Part shown: positions 5,395-12,545 of the stretch, piece by piece | How the letters are laid out: each line of letters starts with the position of its first letter | Numbering within the stretch: position 1 is the first letter of the stretch | Assembly: GCA_963972175.1 (NCBI GenBank) | Contig: CAXAVP010000116.1 | Location: forward strand, 1-13,015 | From: Arenibacter sp963972175 | Lineage (GTDB): Bacteria > Bacteroidota > Bacteroidia > Flavobacteriales > Flavobacteriaceae | DNA: 13,015 bases | Reading direction: 5' to 3' | Translations under genes and position numbers: made by a program | The notes under the pieces: model-generated | Seen by the model: the letters and a program-made list of their open reading frames with translations, nothing else | Told to the model about the DNA's origin: nothing | Database searches by the model: none

Positions 5395-7599
5395 TTGAGA
5401 AAAATTACCAGTCTTATCCCTAACCTCAAGTTTTTTTGGTTCTGTTTTTTCTTTTTTATTTGGAATATACACGCACAAAGCAATAAGTTAGATAGTTTAA
5501 AGAATGTTTTGTCCACCCATACTCAAGAAGATACCACCAAGGTTAATCTACTCTACAAATTAGCATTCTCCAATTTTCAAGGGGATATGGAATTGACTAA
5601 ATCTTATTTGGAAGAAGCTGAGGAATTGAGTGATAATCTAAACTATACGAAGGGAAAAGCCAGAGTATTCTATCTGAAGGGCATATTGGAAAATATTAAA
5701 TCAAATTATGCACTAAGCCTGAAATTTTTTGAACAAGCACTTGAACATTATAATTCAATTGAGGATAAGGGTGGAATTGCCTCTATTTACACGGCCTTTG
5801 GAATTACTTATTATGACCAGTCCCGCTATAGTGAAGCTATAGATGTTTATAATAAGGCAGTTGAAATCTATAAAATTCTAGGAAATAAAAGAGAACTCAT
5901 AACCATCTTGATAAATAGTGGAAATGCCTATTCTGAAACGGGAAGATTAAATGAGGCAATTACAAATTATCAACAGGCATTGGAGGAGAGCAAGGCCATT
6001 GAGGATGAAGATGGTATTTCATTTGTTTATTCTAATTTGGGTGTTGTTTACAAGTTGCAAGGAAACTATCCCTTGGCCATTGAAAGCTTTAACAAAAGTC
6101 TGGATTATGATTTAAAAACAGCAGATACCTTGGGCATAGCTCATAAATTTAATGATATAGGAGAAGTATACAGCTCCTTGAAAAAATATGATAAAGCCCT
6201 AGCTTACTTTAAAAAATCCTTAAAATTTTTATCAAACCTGGGTAATAATCGCTTAATCGCGGTAATCAATGGAAATATTGGGAATGTATACCTACTTCAA
6301 AAAGAATATTATAAAGCACTGGAATATTTTAAAATATCCCTTAATGCAAGTCAAGAAATTAACAATTTAAAACAGACTGCAGTATGTTATAATAGTTTGG
6401 GAGAAATTAATCTCTTACTTGGTAAACCTCTAGAGGCGCGGGAGAATTTTGTAACAGCCAAAGACATTAGTGAACAAACGAACAACAAGCATGTCTTACC
6501 GATAAGTCTTCTAGGTATTGCCGAGACTTATTTATATGAAAAGGACTATATTAAAGCACTTTTTTATACCCAAAAAGGGAAGAAGATTTCAGAAGAACTC
6601 AAGCTTTTGGACATACAAAAAAAGGTATTGGGGCTTCTATCAATTATTTATGAAAGCACTGGGCAATATAAAAAAGCACTTAATAGTCATAAACTTTTTA
6701 AAAGGATCAATGACAGCCTTTTTAATAAGGAAAATATTGAAAAGATTGCACAGCTAGAATATGAATATAAGTACAAACAGGCACTTGATTCTGCCAATAT
6801 CCGTGAACTGAAACTTACAAAGAAAGTTTTGGCAACCTCTCAGGATCTAGATCGATCAAAACAAAATCTATTATGGGCCATCATAGGTATTTTGTTGGTG
6901 TCCATCCTTTTGGGGGGCATGGTTTTCTATCAGAAGCTCCATAATATCAGGGTCAAGAACCAGAATATTATCACGGAACAAAAATTGTTGCGTTCGCAAA
7001 TGAATCCTCACTTTGTATTCAACTCATTGTCCGTATTGCAGGGAATGATCTTGAACAAGGAAGAGAAAAAGTCTGTTGATTACTTGTCAAAATTTTCAAG
7101 ATTACTGCGCATTACTTTGGAGAATTCAAGGGATAAAATGGTCTTGCTCTCGCAAGAATTGACTGCCGTTGAAAACTATATGGCGCTTCAGCACTTGGAA
7201 AATGACTCTTATCAATTCTCCATAGATATTGATGACGGCATAGACGGTTCCATGTTCAAAATACCGCCAATGCTTATCCAGCCTTTTATTGAGAATGCTA
7301 TAGAACACGCCTTTGTAAATGAAAAAGAGGAGCGGAAAATAGCGATACAACTAAAATATTCAGGGGGAGAATTGCTATGCATTATTACGGATAACGGTAT
7401 GGGCATCAATTCCAGGAAAAAGGACCATGGCAAGGACAAAAAATCCCTGGCTACCCAAATCACCTCGGAGCGCTTAAATATATTATCTTCCTATTTTAAA
7501 ATGAAAGGATCGGTTACCATTGCGGACAGAAGCAAGTTCAATAAAAAGGGGACCATGGTAACTTTAGTGCTGCCTTATCAAAAATTGGAAACCGCATGA
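5395..7599 (+). CDS. Periplasmic TPR sensor histidine kinase, LytS/His_kinase (PF06580) type
   Basis: This 734-residue kinase has a signal peptide at 1-28 (FWFCFFFFIWNIHAQS). An array of about nine tetratricopeptide repeats follows (about 50-440; for example YTAFGITYYDQSRYSEAIDV and YSNLGVVYKLQGNYPLAIES), then a coiled linker (about 445-488) and one membrane helix (about 491-513). The cytoplasmic PF06580 core carries QMNPHFVFNSL with phospho-acceptor His539, then IENAIEHAF (N634 in the ATP-binding N-box) and TDNGMGI (D666). The periplasmic TPRs probably bind a protein or peptide ligand; the ligand is unknown. No in-frame ATG exists between the upstream stop (5323) and codon 65, so translation most likely starts at TTG 5395, which gives a full signal peptide. 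The TPR half is clearly more AT-rich than the kinase half. The stop overlaps the next start (ATGA). Confidence 0.93.
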   Translation: MRKITSLIPNLKFFWFCFFFFIWNIHAQSNKLDSLKNVLSTHTQEDTTKVNLLYKLAFSNFQGDMELTKSYLEEAEELSDNLNYTKGKARVFYLKGILENIKSNYALSLKFFEQALEHYNSIEDKGGIASIYTAFGITYYDQSRYSEAIDVYNKAVEIYKILGNKRELITILINSGNAYSETGRLNEAITNYQQALEESKAIEDEDGISFVYSNLGVVYKLQGNYPLAIESFNKSLDYDLKTADTLGIAHKFNDIGEVYSSLKKYDKALAYFKKSLKFLSNLGNNRLIAVINGNIGNVYLLQKEYYKALEYFKISLNASQEINNLKQTAVCYNSLGEINLLLGKPLEARENFVTAKDISEQTNNKHVLPISLLGIAETYLYEKDYIKALFYTQKGKKISEELKLLDIQKKVLGLLSIIYESTGQYKKALNSHKLFKRINDSLFNKENIEKIAQLEYEYKYKQALDSANIRELKLTKKVLATSQDLDRSKQNLLWAIIGILLVSILLGGMVFYQKLHNIRVKNQNIITEQKLLRSQMNPHFVFNSLSVLQGMILNKEEKKSVDYLSKFSRLLRITLENSRDKMVLLSQELTAVENYMALQHLENDSYQFSIDIDDGIDGSMFKIPPMLIQPFIENAIEHAFVNEKEERKIAIQLKYSGGELLCIITDNGMGINSRKKDHGKDKKSLATQITSERLNILSSYFKMKGSVTIADRSKFNKKGTMVTLVLPYQKLETA

Positions 7600-8333
7600 A
7601 AGCATTATTGGTAGAAGACAAAGAATATATTAGAAAGGGCCTACTCCATTTACTGCAATCTTTGGTAGCCGATGTAGCGGTGATAGGGGAATGTGCTTCG
7701 GTAAAAGAAGCAGTCGTGGTAGCCAATGCCTGTAAGCCAGATCTAGTTTTTTTGGACGTCAACCTTACGGACGGTACCGGTTTTGATTTTTTGGACCAAA
7801 CAGAACACCTGGATTTCAAGGTCATCTTTATCACCGCGTATGAAGAATACGCCCTAAGGGCCCTAAAGATTGGGGCCGCTGATTATTTATTGAAGCCCGT
7901 GGATGTTGATGAATTAAAATTGGCCCTGGAAAAGGTAAGAAACCTACCATCCAGTGAGCAGAGAAAACGGATCAGAACAGCACAACAAGTCTGGTACAAG
8001 AATGATGCTACCTTGGTGCTATCCCTTAGTGATAGTTTTCAGGTGATAGATCTGCAAGAATTATTGTTCTGCGAATCGGACAAAGGTTACACCACTTTCC
8101 ACTTGGCCAACGGGAAAAAATATGTAGTGTCCAAACCTTTAAAGGAATATGAGGAGCAACTGCAAAAAGTTAACTTTACCCGGCCCCACCAGTCCTTTAT
8201 GGTAAACTTGAAATTCATTGATAAATACGATAAATCGGGTATTATCTTTTTGAATAATGGAAAAAAAATCCCTGTTTCTTCCCGTAAGAAAGAAACTTTT
8301 ATAGCTACCTTTCTCCATTACAATAGCCTCTAG
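7596..8333 (+). CDS. LytTR-family response regulator
   Basis: This 245-residue cytoplasmic regulator is co-translated with the kinase through a 4-nt ATGA overlap. The receiver domain (1-118) has the acidic pair E7/D8, phospho-acceptor D54 (VFLDVNLTDG), T80 (IFITAYEEYA) and K100-P101 (YLLKPVDVDEL), all the residues needed for phosphotransfer. The C-terminal LytTR DNA-binding domain (about 138-240) shows the expected pattern: LFCESDKGYTTFHL, GKKYVVSKPLKEYE, RPHQSFMVNLKFID and GKKIPVSSRKK. LytTR proteins bind pairs of short direct repeats on one face of the helix. A repeat of that geometry lies about 75 bp past its stop, before the adhesin-like lipoprotein gene, which is therefore the most obvious candidate target. 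Confidence 0.95.
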   Translation: MKALLVEDKEYIRKGLLHLLQSLVADVAVIGECASVKEAVVVANACKPDLVFLDVNLTDGTGFDFLDQTEHLDFKVIFITAYEEYALRALKIGAADYLLKPVDVDELKLALEKVRNLPSSEQRKRIRTAQQVWYKNDATLVLSLSDSFQVIDLQELLFCESDKGYTTFHLANGKKYVVSKPLKEYEEQLQKVNFTRPHQSFMVNLKFIDKYDKSGIIFLNNGKKIPVSSRKKETFIATFLHYNSL

Positions 8334-8370
8334 CTTATTCCGTTAAGGACGCCCGTCCAATATGGTAAAG

Positions 8371-8523
8371 TCATTTTTTCAAATTCGCATACACATTTAA
8401 ACCCAGCGAATATACGTTGGCACCACGCAAATATGTATTGGCTATTTTTTGGGTGATTGTCTTATCGCATCTTTAAGCTGCGAAAACCATTTCTGGCTTT
8501 AGGTAACCTACAGAAAATTGATC
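8371..8523 (-). pseudogene. Possible degraded C-terminal remnant of an outer-membrane receptor
   Basis: Read on the minus strand toward TGA at 8371-8373, the DNA gives DKTITQKIANTYLRGANVYS followed by LGLNVYANLKK. Further upstream in the same frame, after a TAA (8473-8475), it gives DQFSVGYLKPEMVFAA. The sequence is protein-like (QKIANxYLRGANVYxxGxNVY) and loosely recalls the region near the C-terminus of SusC/TonB-type barrels. It has no start, an internal stop and no neighbouring partner, so if real it is a relic. The similarity is from memory and weak; chance is possible. Confidence 0.25.
8406..8442. promoter_or_regulatory. Direct repeat with 21-bp period, candidate LytTR binding site
   Basis: GCGAATATACGTTGGC (8406-8421) and GCAAATATGTATTGGC (8427-8442) match at 12 of 16 positions, and all four differences are transitions. 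Within the first copy, TACGTTGGC fits 8 of 9 positions of the LytTR site as I recall it, [TA][AC][CA]GTTN[AG][TG]. The equivalent 9-mer of the second copy starts 21 bp later, a 12-bp spacer, the classical LytTR spacing, although it fits only about 5 of 9. A -7-like TATTTTTTG (8443-8451) follows directly, though with one base too many between TA and TTTG. The site precedes the lipoprotein ATG by about 150 nt. A possible coding relic in the same place offers a competing explanation. Confidence 0.4.
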
Positions 8524-8595
8524 TTAATAATGGGCAATCCTAAGCCTTAATGGGAATTAACCAAAATTTTTATTAGAAACATCAAATCTTAAATC

Positions 8596-10584
8596 ATGAA
8601 CCAAAAGATTAAACTAGCCTTTTATTTTATTTTAACAACCTTATTTATTACCATTGGTTGTAGCAGTGATGATGATGCTATTACAGTGGTCAGCCTTCAA
8701 GACTTGGAAATTACTTTGGACGAGAATCCTACGGAGGGTCAGCCCGTAGGCACCGTACAATCTGCGGATGGTACGGCATTTGAATTCAGCATTACCTCCC
8801 AATCCCCTTCGGGTGCGCTGAACATTGATTCGGATTCAGGGGAGCTTACCGTGGCCGATGCCTCCTTGTTCGATTTTGAGGCAAATCCTACCTTAACCGC
8901 AACAATTAATGCGGATAATGCAGCGAATACGGTAACGGTAACCATCAACCTTAACAATGTAAACGAGGTATCCGCCCAGGCCTTTGAAGCCACCATTGAT
9001 GAAAACCCCACGGAGGGGCAAGTGGTGGGAAGCATACAAACAAGCGGTGGTGCTTCAGGTTTTAGTATTGCGACCCAATCCCCTAGTGGGGCCTTGGCAA
9101 TTGATTCAAGCTCGGGCCAACTAACTGTGGCCGATGCCTCACTATTCGATTTTGAAACAAACGCAACCATTTCTGCTACCGTTATGCTGGAAGATGCCGC
9201 GAACCCTGTATTGGTTACGGTAAACCTTGATAATGTATTGGAAGTAACCATTCAAGACTTTTCCATAGCTATGGATGAAAATCCGGCCGATGCCCAGGTT
9301 ATCGGTACACTACAGACCTCAGGAGGCACTGCTGCCAGTTTTAGCTTAACATCACAAACACCGGTTGGGGCCATCAGCATTGATCCTGCAACGGGCGAAA
9401 TTACTGTAGCCGATTCCAACTTGTTCGATTTTGAAACCAATTCGACCATTTCGGCCACCGTTTCTGAAATTGATGCCGAAAACCCGGCTACCGTGACCAT
9501 AAACCTCGATGATGTAGTGGAATTAATTGCACAAGACCTTAGCACTGACATGGATGAGAACCCTACAGATGGTCAAATTGTAGGAACTATACAGGCAAAT
9601 GGCAGTGGTACCCTAAGTTTCTCCATTACATCCCAAACACCAACAGGCGCCTTAAGTATAGATGCAAGTACGGGAGAATTGTCGGTCATTGATCCCAATT
9701 TGTTCGACTATGAGGCCAACCCAGTGATTACCGCAACTATTTTGGTTGATGATGGTACAGAAACGGCTACAGCTACCGCTACAATTAATTTAAACGATGT
9801 TGACGAAGTAGCTGCCCAAAATACGGACATAACAATTGATGAGAACCCATCCAATGGTGATGTGGTAGGAGCCTTACAGGCAAGTGGTTCCAATTTGTCC
9901 TATACCATTACGTATCAGAATCCTGCAGCTGCTTTTAACATAGACCAAAATACAGGCGAATTATCGGTTGCCGATGAAACCCTTTTCGATTTTGAGACCA
10001 ACCCCAATATGCTTGCCACCATTTTGGTAAGCAACGGTACCCAATCCGTTTCTGCCAATGCGTTTGTAACCCTTGGTGATTTAAATGAAGTTGGGGAGTA
10101 CAAATTTGGAGGTGTCATTTTTTGGGTTAACCCTACCGGGGATGAAGGTTTGGTAGTAGCGCTTACAAACCAATCCAGCAGTTCCACCTGGGGATGCTCA
10201 GGTATTTTAACCGGGGCAGCAGGTGCAACCATTGGTACAGGAGAAACAAATACCACTGCAATCATTTCCGCTGGATGTGCAACTCCAGGAACTGCAGCTG
10301 AGCTTGTTTCCAACTTGAGCTTAAATGGCTATGATGACTGGTTCTTGCCAAGTTCTGATGAATGGATAGAAGTATATAACAACTTGTCCATTATTCAGCC
10401 CGTAATCCTTTCCAATGGAGGTGATGACTTCTTGATACAATATTGGAGTTCTACCGAGAATGATGCATACAATGCTGAATTTATTGTATTCTCGGGCCCA
10501 GCTGCTGGTACAATATATTCTTCTTTAAATAAAACAAGTGATGTTGTTTCAACAAGAGCTATAAGGGCTTGGACAGATTTTTAG
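8596..10584 (+). CDS. Surface lipoprotein with five cadherin-like repeats and a DUF1566/Lcl-like C-terminal domain
   Basis: This 662-residue protein has a lipoprotein signal (FITIGC, Cys22) followed at once by SSDDDA, matching the acidic export signal that sends Bacteroidota lipoproteins to the cell surface. Residues about 36-499 are five tandem repeats of 92-95 residues. Each has DENP near its start (residues 42, 135, 227, 320, 415), then ID-x2-5-GELTVAD, LFDFE and a closing INLNDVxEV. This is the cadherin-like order (ENP, LDYE and DVNE motifs, likely calcium ligands). The last about 165 residues (GGVIFWVNPTGDEGLVVA, GYDDWFLPSSDEW, QYWSST, STRAIRAWTDF) fit the DUF1566/Lcl C-terminal family with a lectin-like fold. 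C534 and C561 may form a disulfide. Role: probably adhesion or ligand binding at the surface. It follows the LytTR system and ends at a strong terminator. Confidence 0.88.
   Translation: MNQKIKLAFYFILTTLFITIGCSSDDDAITVVSLQDLEITLDENPTEGQPVGTVQSADGTAFEFSITSQSPSGALNIDSDSGELTVADASLFDFEANPTLTATINADNAANTVTVTINLNNVNEVSAQAFEATIDENPTEGQVVGSIQTSGGASGFSIATQSPSGALAIDSSSGQLTVADASLFDFETNATISATVMLEDAANPVLVTVNLDNVLEVTIQDFSIAMDENPADAQVIGTLQTSGGTAASFSLTSQTPVGAISIDPATGEITVADSNLFDFETNSTISATVSEIDAENPATVTINLDDVVELIAQDLSTDMDENPTDGQIVGTIQANGSGTLSFSITSQTPTGALSIDASTGELSVIDPNLFDYEANPVITATILVDDGTETATATATINLNDVDEVAAQNTDITIDENPSNGDVVGALQASGSNLSYTITYQNPAAAFNIDQNTGELSVADETLFDFETNPNMLATILVSNGTQSVSANAFVTLGDLNEVGEYKFGGVIFWVNPTGDEGLVVALTNQSSSSTWGCSGILTGAAGATIGTGETNTTAIISAGCATPGTAAELVSNLSLNGYDDWFLPSSDEWIEVYNNLSIIQPVILSNGGDDFLIQYWSSTENDAYNAEFIVFSGPAAGTIYSSLNKTSDVVSTRAIRAWTDF
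8701..10092 (+). repeat. Five in-frame tandem repeats of about 276-285 bp
   Basis: The repeats encode the cadherin-like domains. DENP codons recur at intervals of 93, 92, 93 and 95 codons. Repeats 1-4 are the most alike, sharing for example GGCCGATGCCTC and TTCGATTTTGA-type stretches. Repeat 5 is the most diverged. In-frame DNA repeats of this size can change number by recombination, giving adhesins of different length. Confidence 0.8.
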
Positions 10585-10608
10585 AAACCCAAACAGATAA
10601 GTTTAAAC

Positions 10609-10636
10609 ACCTCCGGCATAAGTTGTCGGAGGTTTT
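10609..10636 (+). terminator. Intrinsic terminator of the surface lipoprotein gene
   Basis: ACCTCCG (10609-10615) pairs with CGGAGGT (10627-10633). Inner pairs GCA/TGT extend the stem to ten, leaving a five-base loop (TAAGT). TTTT ends the structure at 10633-10636. It lies 25 nt after the stop codon at 10584 and separates this gene from the downstream membrane-protein operon. Confidence 0.8.
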
Positions 10637-10664
10637 GGCCCTTTGGAATGGACCACAAAGCAGG

Positions 10665-10698
10665 TTTGGTGGAAATGTGTCGTTTGTAAATGAATTTG
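10665..10698 (+). promoter_or_regulatory. Possible promoter of the three-gene membrane operon
   Basis: TTTG (10665-10668) and TGAATTTG (10691-10698, one mismatch to TAnnTTTG) are 22 nt apart, one longer than the usual range. A 5-bp hairpin GAGCC-GAAAA-GGCTC (10699-10713) follows at the expected start of the transcript. Placement after a terminator and before the first gene supports a promoter here, but the match is imperfect. Confidence 0.33.
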
Positions 10699-10736
10699 GA
10701 GCCGAAAAGGCTCAGCCTGTTAAATAAAAGAAGATT

Positions 10737-10772
10737 ATGGTGAGTGCGCATAGAATGGTAAATAGAATGTAA
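10737..10772 (+). CDS. Possible 11-codon upstream reading frame coupled to the membrane operon
   Basis: ATG at 10737 opens MVSAHRMVNRM and stops at TAA 10770-10772, whose last A is the first base of the next ATG (TAATG). Such an overlap permits translational coupling. The peptide has no recognisable attenuator pattern, and a frame this short can arise by chance. Confidence 0.2.
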   Translation: MVSAHRMVNRM

Positions 10773-11731
10773 TGACGCTTGTCCAAATAATATGTAGTGC
10801 ATCGGTTATTTTTTGCCTGCTGATACTGCTGCTTTTGGCTTTATCAAATAGGAAATCCATTACCGTGACCTTGGTTGTGGTGGCCGGACTTTTCCTTGCG
10901 GCAGCATCATTTTATGCTTATTCGGAGTATTCAGCCTATCAAAATAGAAAGGAACGTTACGCGATTCAAGAAATGGGTGTTTTGGAAGTACCGGATGAAA
11001 ATGCCTCCTTGGAAAAAGAGCTTATCGCCTTTAAACACTTTCAAGAGTATCATAATGTTTTGAAGGGTTACGAAGTTTTCCTTGTGGATATAGGAATGAA
11101 TGTTATGAATGATGTTTCCTATAAAAACACGATAAGGGATGAAATAATGGCCAGTTTGGAAAGCCAGGAATATGGGGAAACCTATTGGAACACTGTTTTA
11201 AACATCACGTTTGATTACGATCGTAATACCACAGCGTTCCAAAGATCTAATTATGCGTCATTATATGTAGTACCCACTGTATATGAATATCACGATTTTG
11301 ATGAAAATTATGGAGACTTGAATGATGTGGAAAACTATGCTTTTTTTGAACGCATGAGCCAGCTAATGTACATAGGCCAAAAGTTGAAATCGGTAGACCG
11401 ATCGGCAGAACATATCAGTAAGTTATGGAATCACAACAAACCCTATATCTATACGTTTTTCTCAAAAAAGAAATACGACAAGCTCTGTCAACAAGTGGTG
11501 GACGATTTAATTGATGTATATGACACCATAACTGCAACACCCAACTATTTGGAGTTCTATGGCATGTACGATGTTTCGGATGACATTTTCCTTAATTTTC
11601 CATCATTGGAATATACCCGTTCTTTTAAGTATTCATGGCCATTTAGCTTTTGGGATCGTCGTTTTACTGAAAACAATGCATCCGAAGTGTATGGCATTTT
11701 AAAGGAGGTACAAAATCATTACAAAGATTGA
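10772..11731 (+). CDS. Membrane protein of unknown function, paralogue 1 of a three-gene operon
   Basis: This 319-residue protein is not a family I recognise. Two N-terminal hydrophobic helices (about 5-24 and 31-49) are joined by a short NRKS turn, followed by a soluble domain of about 260 residues rich in Tyr, Phe, Asp and Glu. The C-terminus SFWDRRFTENNASEVYGILK (292-311) followed by EVQNHYKD shares the pattern FW-x-RR-x2-E-x-N-x4-Y-x-IL-x4-NHY with the next protein. The related preceding part (YDKLCQQVVDDLIDVYDTI, 235-253) also resembles it. Cys239 is the only Cys in the soluble domain. The start follows a terminator and probable promoter; the next ATG is 1 nt after the stop, so co-translation is likely. 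Helix count and charge suggest an inner-membrane protein with a large domain on one side; orientation is unclear. Confidence 0.85.
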   Translation: MTLVQIICSASVIFCLLILLLLALSNRKSITVTLVVVAGLFLAAASFYAYSEYSAYQNRKERYAIQEMGVLEVPDENASLEKELIAFKHFQEYHNVLKGYEVFLVDIGMNVMNDVSYKNTIRDEIMASLESQEYGETYWNTVLNITFDYDRNTTAFQRSNYASLYVVPTVYEYHDFDENYGDLNDVENYAFFERMSQLMYIGQKLKSVDRSAEHISKLWNHNKPYIYTFFSKKKYDKLCQQVVDDLIDVYDTITATPNYLEFYGMYDVSDDIFLNFPSLEYTRSFKYSWPFSFWDRRFTENNASEVYGILKEVQNHYKD

Positions 11732-11732
11732 A

Positions 11733-12509
11733 ATGAAAAAAGCAGTTGTCATCTTGTTGGTTTTTGCTCTTGGATCGTTAGGTGTGGCCTATTATTTTTC
11801 CACGGAATCGCTGAAGTTGATTAAAAGGAAGCAGGAAGGCGACCATCTCAACGAAGTACTTCTTGAGAATAAAATGATTGCCGATGAATCTGCCAGGGAA
11901 GAGTTGCTTAATGGCAATACCATCATCTATCAATCCATAGATCTAACCAAACCCGAGTATGCCATCATCAACCCATGTATGAAAGATTTTCAGACCAGCG
12001 GAAAACTGGATGTTTTGTGCTTAAATGAAATAGTAGAGGTTGTGATCAATGATTTTGGGGAAGAGGGCTTTATTATGGCAGTCATTGGATCCAGTATTGA
12101 CTATAACAATCTTACTTTGGCCCCTACTTTTTTAGGCAGTCTATTTTCTGACCGAACTTCGTTGGCCAATAGCCTCTGCCTTGGTTTTCTAAACAGATAT
12201 AGAAACCCACATAGCCTACAACAGGCGTTTAACAGGTGTAAAGAACATGTCTTTAGCAGCGTCCCCAAAAGCCTGTACCAAGATATATTTGAAAAACAAG
12301 TGGACGAATTGTTGTCTGCACATGAAGAAATAATGGGCCAAAACAATAAGGAGGCCTTCTTTGAAGACATATATTTTAAGGCAGATACCCAATATCTACA
12401 TGCCCAATATTGGAAGTATACCTTTTGGAAACGAAGGGAGATAGAAAAAAATGACAAGGTCCTATATGCCATCTTAACCCAGATTAAAAACCACTACAAT
12501 GTCCAATAG
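11733..12509 (+). CDS. Membrane-anchored protein of unknown function, paralogue 2 of the operon
   Basis: This 258-residue protein starts with a single hydrophobic segment (4-22, VVILLVFALGSLGVAYYF) that could be an uncleaved anchor or a signal peptide; there is no lipobox Cys. The remainder is soluble and mostly helical in appearance. The C-terminal 75 residues (YQDIFEKQVDELLSAHEEIM, then QYWKYTFWKRREIEKNDKVL and YAILTQIKNHYN) align with the end of paralogue 1. The central part holds four Cys (82, 96, 149, 169), unlike paralogue 1. Compared with paralogue 1 it lacks the second N-terminal helix and is about 60 residues shorter, as if an ancestral gene was duplicated and its front replaced. No function can be assigned. 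Confidence 0.85.
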   Translation: MKKAVVILLVFALGSLGVAYYFSTESLKLIKRKQEGDHLNEVLLENKMIADESAREELLNGNTIIYQSIDLTKPEYAIINPCMKDFQTSGKLDVLCLNEIVEVVINDFGEEGFIMAVIGSSIDYNNLTLAPTFLGSLFSDRTSLANSLCLGFLNRYRNPHSLQQAFNRCKEHVFSSVPKSLYQDIFEKQVDELLSAHEEIMGQNNKEAFFEDIYFKADTQYLHAQYWKYTFWKRREIEKNDKVLYAILTQIKNHYNVQ

Positions 12510-12545
12510 CTTTTATACCGGTGAGGTACAAATAAAAATGTTCCA

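Larger units (their letters stand above)
8334..8595. other. Spacer between the LytTR regulator and the surface lipoprotein gene
   Basis: A small hairpin GGACG-CC-CGTCC (8347-8358) follows the regulator stop but has no T-tract, so termination there is doubtful. The middle holds the 21-bp-period direct repeat and the possible minus-strand relic. The last 70 nt before the ATG at 8596 are AT-rich with no clear promoter box. Confidence 0.5.

Noticed and set aside
8739..10313. Long minus-strand open frames (170, 99, 61 and 132 codons) opposite the lipoprotein gene
   Set aside because: They repeat with the same period as the cadherin-like repeats and are a by-product of that sequence; none has a coherent domain.
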